In this document: one piece after another, positions 35,064 through 42,851 of the stretch
Position numbering within the stretch: the first letter of the stretch is position 1
Layout: each line of letters opens with the position of its first letter
Origin: Roseitalea sp. MMSF_3546
GTDB taxonomy: Bacteria; Pseudomonadota; Alphaproteobacteria; Rhizobiales; Rhizobiaceae
NCBI RefSeq assembly: GCF_030732865.1
Contig: NZ_JASHKB010000008.1
Location: 62,001 to 126,000 of the forward strand
Direction of reading: 5' to 3'
DNA length: 64,000 nt
Program-made: the position numbers and the translations under genes
The notes under the pieces: model-generated
What the model was told of the DNA's origin: nothing
Database searches by the model: none
What the model saw: the letters and a program-made list of their open reading frames with translations, nothing else

Positions 35064-35102
35064 GTTCGTTGACTGCAACGGCTCGCATAGCGGATTGAAT
35101 TC

Positions 35103-36488
35103 ATGGCAGATTTTGCTGCGATTCTGGAAAAGGCCCTCGACAAGATGGGCGAGACGACGCCGGAAACGCGCGCCAAGGTCTACGAGAAGGCGCGGCAGAC
35201 CGTGCGACGCCAGATCGACGCCATGGCCGAACGGCCGCCCCAGGCGGCGATCGACCGTCAGTTCGCCAAGCTCGAGGACGCCATCGCCGAGACCGAGGCC
35301 CGCTATGCCGAGGCCGAGCCGGCGACACAGGGCGCCGGTGCGGACGATAGCAGCGATGCCGACGAGGCCGCCGACGCGCTGTTCGGCCACGGGCGCAACG
35401 AGCCGGGCGCGCCCGGTCTTTACGCCGAACCCGCGATCGGCGCGGCCGGCGTTCCCGATCCGCCGCGCGTCGATGTGGCCGGCGAGATGCCCGTTGCCGC
35501 CAATGACGCCGACGAAACGGAAAAGAGCGGCGGCGGGCTGGGATGGCTGCTGCCGACGCTTGGCGCGCTGGCGCTGATCGCGGCCATCGCGGTGGGCTAT
35601 TTCATCTTCGTGGTCCAGGGCGGGGACGGCATCGAGACCGCGACCGGCTCGCAGCCGGCAACCGAAACGGCGGCCGACGGTGCCGGGCCCGCGCGCACGG
35701 TCGAACCGGTCGAGCCGACCGAACCGGTGACCGAGACGGTGGACGCCGGCCGCAATGGCGAGACGGTCGAGAAGTTCACCCAGCGGCTCACCGAGGACGG
35801 CCGGGAGATCGACGAAGGTCCGGCGGAAGGCTCGACCAGCGTCGGCGAGGGAAGTTCGGTGGCCGGGCAGACGGCGCTGCTGGACAACGACGCCCAGTCT
35901 CAGGGTCAGACCGGAGAGGCAGACATTCCGGTGGGCCAGCGCACGATCTTCTATGAGGAGCGCACCAGCACCGAGGCCGGTACGGCCATGCAGGGCGCGA
36001 CGATCTGGTCGGTGAGCCAGGAGTCGCCCGGCGGCGATCTGCCGCTCGAGCCGGCGATCAAGGCGGAATCGACGATCCCGGACCTTGGCCTCAATCTGGA
36101 GCTGACCATTCGGCGCAACGGCGACGGAACCTTCCCGGCAAGCCACATCATCGAGTTGTTCTTCACCGTGCCGGAGACGTTTGACGGGCGCGGCATTGCC
36201 GACGTTCAGCGGATCACCTTCAAGGACACCGAGCAGGATCCCGGCAGCGCGCTGATCGCCGTGCCGGCGCCGCTCGACACCAACATCTTCCTGATCGCGC
36301 TCACCGACGCGCAGACCGCCGTCGACACCAATGTCGCGCTGATGCGCAGCCAGGGCTGGATCGACATCCCGATGCAGTACGTCACCGGCCGGCGGGCGCT
36401 GATAACGCTGGAAAAGGGCATTGCCGGCGAACGCGTCTTCACCGAGGTGTTCAACGCCTGGCAGGAAAACCCGCTGCCGGACGGATAG
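35103..36488 (+). CDS. Single-pass membrane protein of unknown function
   Basis: The 461-residue protein has a cytoplasmic N-terminus with helices rich in charged residues (residues 1-72), a low-complexity acidic segment, and one TM helix at about residues 147-171. A large outside part follows. That part begins with a disordered Glu/Thr-rich linker (to about residue 275) and ends in a conserved-looking beta-rich domain (LNLELTIRRNGDGTFPASHIIELFFTVPETF, ALITLEKGIAGERVFTEVFNAW). Similar proteins follow purA in other Hyphomicrobiales as I recall, but no function is known to me. The convergent rpoH lies 111 bp downstream with a hairpin between. Confidence 0.7.
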   Translation: MADFAAILEKALDKMGETTPETRAKVYEKARQTVRRQIDAMAERPPQAAIDRQFAKLEDAIAETEARYAEAEPATQGAGADDSSDADEAADALFGHGRNEPGAPGLYAEPAIGAAGVPDPPRVDVAGEMPVAANDADETEKSGGGLGWLLPTLGALALIAAIAVGYFIFVVQGGDGIETATGSQPATETAADGAGPARTVEPVEPTEPVTETVDAGRNGETVEKFTQRLTEDGREIDEGPAEGSTSVGEGSSVAGQTALLDNDAQSQGQTGEADIPVGQRTIFYEERTSTEAGTAMQGATIWSVSQESPGGDLPLEPAIKAESTIPDLGLNLELTIRRNGDGTFPASHIIELFFTVPETFDGRGIADVQRITFKDTEQDPGSALIAVPAPLDTNIFLIALTDAQTAVDTNVALMRSQGWIDIPMQYVTGRRALITLEKGIAGERVFTEVFNAWQENPLPDG

Positions 36489-36521
36489 CGGCGCTTCGGA
36501 CCCGAATGCGGCCAGGCAAGA

Positions 36522-36545
36522 GCCCCGACGTCATGACGCCGGGGC
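36522..36545. terminator. Bidirectional hairpin between convergent genes
   Basis: GCCCCG (36522-36527) and CGGGGC (36540-36545) enclose the perfect palindrome CGTCATGACG, with one A/C mismatch. It sits in the 111-bp gap between the membrane-protein gene and rpoH, both of which end here. No long T-run is present, so it is a terminator-like hairpin. Confidence 0.5.
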
Positions 36546-36599
36546 CGTGCCTGATGGAATCGGCATGTGCCGAAAGTGACGGCCGGCGCAGGCCGCCGG

Positions 36600-37511
36600 T
36601 CAGCCGGCGTGCTCGAGCTGTCGCGGGCCGGCTTCGAGTTCGGCCGCGGCGGCGACCATGGCCGCCTGGACCTTTTCGAAAGCACGAACCTCGATCTGGC
36701 GAACGCGCTCGCGCGAGATGTCGAACTCGCCCGACAGCTCCTCGAGCGTCAACGGTTCTTCGGCCAGACGGCGTGCCTGGAAGATGCGCTTTTCGCGGTC
36801 ATTGAGCACGTCCATGGCCTGGCGCAGCATGGCGCGCCGGTGATCGAGTTCGTCTTCCTCGATCAGCATGTCCTCGGCGCTTTCGCCTTCATCGACAAGC
36901 CAATCCTGCCACTGGCCGCTTTCGCCCTCGGCCGCGCGCACCGGCGCGTTCAGCGAGGCATCGCCCGAAAGACGCTGGTTCATCGAACGGACATCGTCCT
37001 CGGACACCTGCAGGTCGGTGGCGATCTTCTGGACCTGGTCGTCATTGAGATCGCTGTCGCCGAGCGCCTGAATGCGGCTCTTGGCCTTGCGCAGATTGAA
37101 GAACAGCCGCTTCTGATTGGCGGTCGTGCCCATCTTGACGAGGCTCCACGAGCGCAGGACGTATTCCTGGATCGAGGCCTTGATCCACCACATCGCATAG
37201 GTGGCAAGGCGAAATCCGCGCTCGGGATCGAACTTCTTGACGGCCTGCATCAGGCCGACATTGCCTTCGGAGATGACCTCGCCCATGGGCAGGCCGTAAC
37301 CGCGATAGCCCATGGCGATCTTGGCCACCAGGCGCAGATGCGAGGTGACGAGCTGATGCGCCGCATCGGTGTCGCCATGCTCCTGATAGCGCTTGGCCAG
37401 CATGTATTCCTGGTCAGGCTGAAGCATGGGAAAGCGCCGGATCTCTTCCATGTAGCGGGCGAGGCCGCCACTGCCTCCGGCAAGGCTCGGCAAAGTGTTT
37501 TCCTGGGCCAT
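36600..37511 (-). CDS. rpoH: RNA polymerase heat-shock sigma factor RpoH (sigma-32)
   Basis: RpoH directs transcription of chaperones and proteases. The 303-residue protein has region 1.2/2.1 GLARYMEEIRRFPMLQPDQEYMLAKRYQEHGD and region 2 (LRLVAKIAMGYRGYGLPMGEVISEGNVGLMQAVKKFDPERGFRLATYAMWWIKASIQEYVL). The RpoH box QKRLFFNLRKAK and the region 4 helix-turn-helix (LTLEELSGEFDISRERVRQIEVRAFEKV) complete it. The ATG at 37511 starts MAQENTLPSLA, the family start. A sigma-32-like promoter lies upstream, after rluD. Confidence 0.96.
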   Translation of the reverse strand: MAQENTLPSLAGGSGGLARYMEEIRRFPMLQPDQEYMLAKRYQEHGDTDAAHQLVTSHLRLVAKIAMGYRGYGLPMGEVISEGNVGLMQAVKKFDPERGFRLATYAMWWIKASIQEYVLRSWSLVKMGTTANQKRLFFNLRKAKSRIQALGDSDLNDDQVQKIATDLQVSEDDVRSMNQRLSGDASLNAPVRAAEGESGQWQDWLVDEGESAEDMLIEEDELDHRRAMLRQAMDVLNDREKRIFQARRLAEEPLTLEELSGEFDISRERVRQIEVRAFEKVQAAMVAAAAELEAGPRQLEHAG

Positions 37512-37622
37512 GATATGCACCCCTTCTCCCTTGTTTGCTCCCACGACATTGCGGCGAGCAGAAGGCGCGCACGCCATATCATGCACGTACGCGCCTCATC
37601 CGGTTTCGTTCGGATTTGGTGA

Positions 37623-37653
37623 ATAAATGGTTATCGGCGCCAGTGGTTTCAAG
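37623..37653 (-). promoter_or_regulatory. Sigma-32-like promoter of rpoH
   Basis: On the minus strand, CTTGAA (37653-37648) and CCATTTAT (37630-37623) are separated by 17 bases. This matches the heat-shock promoter pattern CTTGAA with a C-rich ...CAT-n-T -10. It lies just after the rluD stop and 112 bases before the rpoH start, which would give rpoH its own autoregulated promoter. Confidence 0.5.
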
Positions 37654-37658
37654 TGCGC

Positions 37659-38699
37659 TCAGATTCGGCGCAATTGCGCGACGACTTGCGCCATGTCCCG
37701 GGGCAATGGGGCGCGGAACGTCATGATCTCGCCGGTTTCGGGGTGGGCGAGCGTCAGAAGCCCGGCGTGCAGGGCCTGCCGGCCGAGCTCGGCGACGCTG
37801 GCCGCGGCCGGACCGGGCAGGGCGCGCGCCTTGCTTGCATGGGAGGCGCCGTAAAGGCCGTCGCCGAGGACGGGATGGCCGATATGGGCCATGTGCACGC
37901 GGATCTGGTGCGTGCGGCCGGTCTCCAGGCGACACTCGACCAGGCAGGCGACCGGCGCTTCGGCCGGGCCGAAACGCTCGACAACGGCGTAATGCGTCGC
38001 CGCGCGGCGGGCATCGGGCTGGCCTTCGGACACCACGGCCTGCTTCTTGCGGTCGGTGCGCGAACGGCCCAGATGGGTGGCGATGGTGCCCCGCATGCGG
38101 TCCGGCGCACCCCAGACGAGCGCCCGGTAGACGCGCTGCATGGGGCCGGTCCGGCCATGGTCGGCGAACTGGGCGGCCAGGCTTTGGTGGGCGGAATCGG
38201 TCTTGGCGGCGACCATGACGCCGGTCGTGTCCTTGTCGAGGCGGTGCACGATGCCGGGCCGGCGCACGCCCCCGATCCCCGAAAGACTGTCACCGCAATG
38301 GTGGATCAGCGCATTGACCAGCGTGCCGTCGCGATTGCCGGCAGCGGGATGGACGACCATGCCGGCGGGCTTGTCGATGACGATGATGGCGGCGTCTTCG
38401 TACAGCACATCCAGAGCGATGGCCTGGCCTTCGGGCGCCGCGTCGGCCGGTTCGGGCAGGCAAAGGCTCGCCCGGTCGCCGGCGGCGATGCGGCGCCTGG
38501 TCTGGCGGACGACCTGGTCGTTCAGCGTGACCGCGCCCGCTTCGATCAGGCTCTTGATGCGGCTGCGCGATACGGCGCCGCCGAGACCGGCGGCAAGCCA
38601 TCGGTCCAGGCGCTCGCCCGCATCGGCGGGCGTGGCGATGACGTCTTTTCTTTTGGCGCGATCGTCTGTAGGGCTCGGCACGTCTGCAATGACCGGCAT
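37659..38699 (-). CDS. rluD: Ribosomal large subunit pseudouridine synthase (RluA family, RluD-like)
   Basis: The 346-residue enzyme isomerises uridines in 23S rRNA. It has an N-terminal S4 domain (GERLDRWLAAGLGGAVSRSRIKSLIEAGAVTLN), the catalytic motif HRLDKDTTGVMVAAKT with its Asp, and ETGRTHQIRVHMAHIGHPVLGD. In E. coli, RluD modifies U1911/1915/1917; assignment to RluD over RluC rests on the S4 domain and on the rluD-rpoH order of alphaproteobacteria. It ends 148 bases before rpoH and is divergent, by 30 bp, from the gene at 38730. Confidence 0.9.
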   Translation of the reverse strand: MPVIADVPSPTDDRAKRKDVIATPADAGERLDRWLAAGLGGAVSRSRIKSLIEAGAVTLNDQVVRQTRRRIAAGDRASLCLPEPADAAPEGQAIALDVLYEDAAIIVIDKPAGMVVHPAAGNRDGTLVNALIHHCGDSLSGIGGVRRPGIVHRLDKDTTGVMVAAKTDSAHQSLAAQFADHGRTGPMQRVYRALVWGAPDRMRGTIATHLGRSRTDRKKQAVVSEGQPDARRAATHYAVVERFGPAEAPVACLVECRLETGRTHQIRVHMAHIGHPVLGDGLYGASHASKARALPGPAAASVAELGRQALHAGLLTLAHPETGEIMTFRAPLPRDMAQVVAQLRRI

Positions 38700-38729
38700 G
38701 TTTCAGGCCGAACGCACAATAGGAAGCCG

Positions 38730-39086
38730 ATGAACCAATTGCCACCCGAGCTGACCGAGGAAGCGCCGCTCGATCCGGCGGCCGAGCGGGTGCGCCGCAA
38801 GATGGTGCGTCTGCTGGCCGTGTCGATCGGGATCATGTTCATCGGCATCTTCGCCGTGCTCGGGACCATCGTCTGGCAGATGAGCGAGGCCGCCACGCCC
38901 GGCATCGCCACCGGCACGCTGACAGTGCCCGCCGGCTTCTCGGTGGTCGAGACGGCGATCGGCACGGACACGATCGCGCTGCGCGGCACCGATCCGGACG
39001 GCCGCATGCGGGTGCTGCTCTTCGATGCCGATGACGGAACCGCCGTGGGCGCCTTCGCCATCGGCGCGGGCGAGGACGCGGACTGA
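38730..39086 (+). CDS. Small single-TM protein (DUF6476-like)
   Basis: The 118-residue protein has one TM helix (about residues 29-52, VRLLAVSIGIMFIGIFAVLGTIVW) and a short periplasmic beta-rich domain (TLTVPAGFSVVETAIGTDTIALRGTDPDGRMRVLLFDADDG). Proteins of this shape sit beside rluD in many alphaproteobacteria. No function is known to me. The ATG at 38730 follows AGGAAG. It is divergent from rluD and could share its regulatory region. Confidence 0.7.
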   Translation: MNQLPPELTEEAPLDPAAERVRRKMVRLLAVSIGIMFIGIFAVLGTIVWQMSEAATPGIATGTLTVPAGFSVVETAIGTDTIALRGTDPDGRMRVLLFDADDGTAVGAFAIGAGEDAD

Positions 39087-39108
39087 CCGCAAGTCCGGCC
39101 GGGCCCGT

Positions 39109-39852
39109 TCAGAACCCGTAGTCGAGCTTCGACATGGCGATCGCCGTCTCCAGCGCCAACTGGCCGGAGACCGCCAGCGGCACCTTGCCGGCATACATCT
39201 TGGCGGCCTTGACGGCGGCTTCGGCGAGTGCGGCCTGGGCGAGGGTCTCCGCCCCCTCGGTCGCCTGCAGGCAGGTCACCGTGCTCTGCCAGAGCATCAT
39301 CAGCAATGTCTGCGGCGGGATCTGCGGGATGAACCTGTCGGCCACGGTGTAGTCGGGATAGCGCGGCGAATCGATGGCCATGAAATTGTGCTGGATCATC
39401 GCATTGACCTGCGGCAGCCAGTCGGCGCCGGAGGCCAACATGCACGGCACGAAGGTCGAGGCGAAACTCGGCCCGGTCATGTCGTGGACATGACGGTCCA
39501 CATGGGCCGAGACGACAACCCCCGGACGCCGGATTCCGCGCGGCGTGGCGAAATCGTCGGCAAGGTGTCCGGCGGCGATCTGCCGATGCACGATCCAGCG
39601 GGCGCTGTAACCGGCAAGCGCACCGAAGGCGGCGATGAAACTTGCAGGATCGATCCCCTTCGGACCATCGAGGGACCGCGAAACAAGCTGGAAGATCTGA
39701 TTGGTCAGGCAACTGACTTTGTCAGCTTCGGCGCGTCTTGCCGGTGCGAAGCGCACCGTTTCGCCCCATGCGGGCGAAGCGGCCGGCACGCCGACCGGCG
39801 CCGTCGGCACGGCGACAGGAATGATCGTATTCAACGCAGTCATCGGCCCCAT
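39109..39852 (-). CDS. Hypothetical protein, orphan
   Basis: The 247-residue protein is Ala-rich and largely helical by inspection, with no TM helix, signal peptide or motif I recognise. Distinct segments are FIAAFGALAGYSARWIVHRQI, DDFATPRGIRRPGVVVSAHVDRHVHDMTG, SADRFIPQIPP-like loops and a C-terminal helix ending SKLDYGF. His-rich HVDRHVHDM could bind metal, but this is only a visual guess. It is convergent with the small TM gene and divergent from the hybrid kinase. Confidence 0.55.
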   Translation of the reverse strand: MGPMTALNTIIPVAVPTAPVGVPAASPAWGETVRFAPARRAEADKVSCLTNQIFQLVSRSLDGPKGIDPASFIAAFGALAGYSARWIVHRQIAAGHLADDFATPRGIRRPGVVVSAHVDRHVHDMTGPSFASTFVPCMLASGADWLPQVNAMIQHNFMAIDSPRYPDYTVADRFIPQIPPQTLLMMLWQSTVTCLQATEGAETLAQAALAEAAVKAAKMYAGKVPLAVSGQLALETAIAMSKLDYGF

Positions 39853-39993
39853 GTCCCTTTGTCGAAACCGGCGCGATGATAGCGCGGAAAGCGAAAAGGC
39901 CGCCTAAGCGAATGTTTACAATTTGATGGAAGACTTGAGCCGAAGGGCCAAAGTGAACGAGATGTGAACGCTTGAGGCTGGCGGGGCGGTCAG

Positions 39994-41886
39994 ATGAATT
40001 TCTTTGTGAACATGATCAACAGGTGGACCGAGGCGCTGACGCCGGACCATCTGCGCGCGGACATGAAGGTCTACAAGCGGGTGCGGATGTTCATCATCAG
40101 TCACCTGTTCGGCCCCTTCCTCGGCCATCCGATCACCATCTACCTGTTCCTGAACGATCCGGCGCCCTGGCCGCACGTGCATATTCTGGGCCTTTCGGTC
40201 ACGCTGTTCTGGTTCTTTCCGCTGGCACTTCAGTTCTTCCCGAGACGCTACGAACTGCTGGCGATCACGTCGGTATTGAACCTGAATTTCGCGATCCTGC
40301 TGACCTCGTATCATTTCGGCGGCGTATCGTCGCCGCTTCTGATGTGGTTCCTGGTGGTGCCACTGCTCGCCTTCTTCTATCTGGGGTCGGGCCTGCGCAC
40401 CTCGCTTGCGATCTTCGCCCAGATCATCATCGGCCTGGCCGTCTTCTATGCGTTCTATCTGGCCAACAAGTCGTTTCCGCAGCACATTCCGCTGGAGGAC
40501 ATGGTCGATGTGACCATGATCTCGATGCTTTGCGCGACCTTGTACATCTTCTTCATGGCGAGCTACTACACTTCGGTGGTCGACTCCCAATCCGAGCTTC
40601 TCAAGGAGATCGAACGACATCAGTCGACGCTGGACGATCTCAAGCAGGCCAAGGACGAGGCCGACCGCGCCCGTGACGAGGCCGAACGCGCAAACGGGGC
40701 CAAGTCCGAGTTCCTGGCCAAGATGAGCCACGAACTCCGGACGCCGCTCAACGCGGTGCTCGGCTACAGCGAGATCCTTCTGGAGGACGCCGAACTGGAC
40801 GGCAATGGCGAGCAGATCGCCGACCTCGAAAAGATCAGCGCGGCGGGCAAGCACCTGCTGTCCATGGTCAACGACATTCTGGACATCTCCAAGATCGAGG
40901 CGGGAAAGACCGAACTCTATCTCGAGGACGTCAACATCGACGATCTGATCAGCGAGATCGAGATCACGGCGCGGCCGCTGGCGGCCAAGAACACCAATGT
41001 GTTCGAGGTCATCAAGCCCGAGCGGATCGGCGAGGCGCATCTCGACCTGACCAAGCTGCGCCAGGCGATCTTCAATCTTCTGAGCAATGCCGCCAAGTTC
41101 TGCCAGAACGGCAAGATCACCGTGGAGGTCGCCCGGTTCGAAGATCAGGGCGGCCGGCAGATGCTGTCGATCGCCGTGCACGATACCGGCGTGGGCATCT
41201 CCGAGGAGGCGCTGGGCAGCCTGTTCCAGAGCTTCACCCAGGCGCATGCTTCCATCAATGCCAAGTTCGGAGGCACGGGACTGGGCTTGTCGCTGTCGAA
41301 GAACCTCTGCCGCCTGATGGGCGGCGACATCCAGGCCGAAAGCACGCTGGGCGAGGGATCGACCTTCACCATCACCGTGCCTGTCATGGTGACCCAGGCG
41401 TCGGCCGAAATGGATCACGAGCAGGTGGACGAGACACTTCGCGAGGCCGCCTCCGATCTGCGCCGGCTGCGGGACGCCGAGAGCGGGCTTGCGGCCAGCG
41501 CGCCGATACCGGTGACCAGCAAGGGCACCGTGCTCGTCGTCGATGACGATCCGGAATATCTGGAGCTGATGGACCGGTTGCTGCGCAAGGAGGATTTCGT
41601 GCCGGTGTTGACCACCGATCCGGGATCGGCGCTGCAGCTCGCGCGCACGATCAAGCCGATGCTCATGCTGATCGACGTGCTGATGCCCGATGTTGACGGT
41701 TGGGAGGTGGTCCGCTCGCTGAAATCGGATCCCTCGACCGCCCATGTGCCGGTCGTCATGGTCAGCATCATGGACGATCCGAAGGCCGATGCACCGCAAA
41801 GCGTGGACGGCTTCATCAGCAAGCCGGTCGATACGGCCAAGCTGCGCAGGATCCTGCGGGCCCATCTCAGCGACGTCGCGGCATAG
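39994..41886 (+). CDS. Six-TM hybrid sensor histidine kinase with C-terminal receiver
   Basis: The 630-residue protein begins with six predicted TM helices (about residues 32-53, 61-81, 87-105, 113-131, 135-156 and 172-193), with very short loops, so the ligand is probably membrane-soluble. A coiled coil (200-235), an H-box SHELRTPLNA (His246), an ATPase domain (LRQAIFNLLSNAAKF, GTGLGLSLSKNLCRLMGG) and a receiver (VLVVDDDPEYLE, phosphoacceptor Asp in MLIDVLMPDVDG) follow. The architecture is like CqsS/LqsS kinases. A receiver gene follows after 22 bp and an aminotransferase-receiver pair is convergent nearby. Confidence 0.85.
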   Translation: MNFFVNMINRWTEALTPDHLRADMKVYKRVRMFIISHLFGPFLGHPITIYLFLNDPAPWPHVHILGLSVTLFWFFPLALQFFPRRYELLAITSVLNLNFAILLTSYHFGGVSSPLLMWFLVVPLLAFFYLGSGLRTSLAIFAQIIIGLAVFYAFYLANKSFPQHIPLEDMVDVTMISMLCATLYIFFMASYYTSVVDSQSELLKEIERHQSTLDDLKQAKDEADRARDEAERANGAKSEFLAKMSHELRTPLNAVLGYSEILLEDAELDGNGEQIADLEKISAAGKHLLSMVNDILDISKIEAGKTELYLEDVNIDDLISEIEITARPLAAKNTNVFEVIKPERIGEAHLDLTKLRQAIFNLLSNAAKFCQNGKITVEVARFEDQGGRQMLSIAVHDTGVGISEEALGSLFQSFTQAHASINAKFGGTGLGLSLSKNLCRLMGGDIQAESTLGEGSTFTITVPVMVTQASAEMDHEQVDETLREAASDLRRLRDAESGLAASAPIPVTSKGTVLVVDDDPEYLELMDRLLRKEDFVPVLTTDPGSALQLARTIKPMLMLIDVLMPDVDGWEVVRSLKSDPSTAHVPVVMVSIMDDPKADAPQSVDGFISKPVDTAKLRRILRAHLSDVAA

Positions 41887-41908
41887 CAAGGACTGGAGGC
41901 AAGAACCC

Positions 41909-42277
41909 ATGACGACGGTGCTCATCGTCGAAGACCATCCGGTCAATCGCGACATTATCGGTCGCCGGCTCGGCAAGCGCGGCTTCACGATCCGCTTCGC
42001 CGTCGACGGGGAAACCGCCGTGGAATGTGCCAGGGAGGTCAAGCCCGACATCATCTTGATGGATATCGGGCTCGGCGAGGGCATCGACGGCTGCGAAGCC
42101 ACGCGTCAGATCAAGGCGATCCCGGACATGGCCGGCATTCCGGTGATCGCGCTGACCGCCAGCGCGTTCGAGACCGATCGCCAGAACGCGCTTGCCGCCG
42201 GGTGCGCCGACTTCGACACCAAGCCGGTCGACCTGCCGCGCCTTCTGGGCAAGATGAACCAGGCGCTGCACAGCTGA
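41909..42277 (+). CDS. Single-domain response regulator, DivK-like
   Basis: The 122-residue protein is a lone receiver domain: acidic pair in VLIVEDHPVNRD, phosphoacceptor Asp in ILMDIGLGEGIDG, Thr/Ser in VIALTASAF and Lys in FDTKPVDL. It resembles DivK-type phosphotransfer receivers. It lies 22 bp behind the hybrid kinase with GGAGG in the spacer, so they are surely one unit and the receiver is a likely partner or sink of that kinase. Confidence 0.9.
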   Translation: MTTVLIVEDHPVNRDIIGRRLGKRGFTIRFAVDGETAVECAREVKPDIILMDIGLGEGIDGCEATRQIKAIPDMAGIPVIALTASAFETDRQNALAAGCADFDTKPVDLPRLLGKMNQALHS

Positions 42278-42452
42278 AATCCGTTCAACGCGCCACCGCC
42301 CATCGCGTCGGTATTCATGCGCCATGGTCGAGCCGGCGCGCCGGTGCGCCCGGATCGGCGATGGCCGGCATCGTCACGCATGCATGGGCCCGCGATGCCG
42401 CAGCGGGGCACAACGGGACAATTCGGCAAGGCCGGTGACGCGCCGCCGCCTG

Positions 42453-42851
42453 TCAGGCGGCGGTCCTGATCTCGGTGGTCAGAAGCAGATTGCGCAGCAC
42501 AGGAATGTCGATCGGCTTGCGGATGGCGTGCGGGGCGTCCAGCCCCAGGCTCAGCGCGCGCCGGCGCGTCTGCTCGAGCACTTCGGGCCGCTGCCCGCTG
42601 ACGATCAGGATCCGGCCGCAATAGCCGGCCGACGACAGAAGCTCGAACAGGTCGCAGGCATCGAGGTTCGGCATGCAGATGTCGATCGCCAGGATGTCGG
42701 GCTTGAGCGCGGAGGCCAGATTCATGACCCCGCGCGAGTCCGATGTCGCGAACGCCTCGTAGCGACAGCGCTCGGCGATGCGCACGATCAGTTCCGCCGA
42801 CGACACGTCATCGTCGATGGCCAGCAGCCGGCGGGGCCGATCCGCCATCAT
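42453..42851 (-). CDS. Single-domain response regulator coupled to the aminotransferase gene
   Basis: The 132-residue protein is a complete receiver without an output domain: LLAIDDDVSSAE acidic cluster, phosphoacceptor in LAIDICMPNLD, ILIVSGQRPE and IRKPID. The ATG at 42851 overlaps the upstream stop (TGATG), so it is translated with the aminotransferase. This pairing of receiver and alpha-oxoamine-synthase-type enzyme is like lqsA-lqsR of Legionella, though LqsR has an extra C-terminal domain. It ends convergently with the DivK-like gene. The 175-bp gap between them holds no gene. Confidence 0.85.
   Translation of the reverse strand: MMADRPRRLLAIDDDVSSAELIVRIAERCRYEAFATSDSRGVMNLASALKPDILAIDICMPNLDACDLFELLSSAGYCGRILIVSGQRPEVLEQTRRRALSLGLDAPHAIRKPIDIPVLRNLLLTTEIRTAA

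Noticed and set aside
39916-42102. A 728-codon minus-strand frame over the hybrid kinase
   Set aside because: It overlaps all kinase motifs on the other strand and has no domain of its own.
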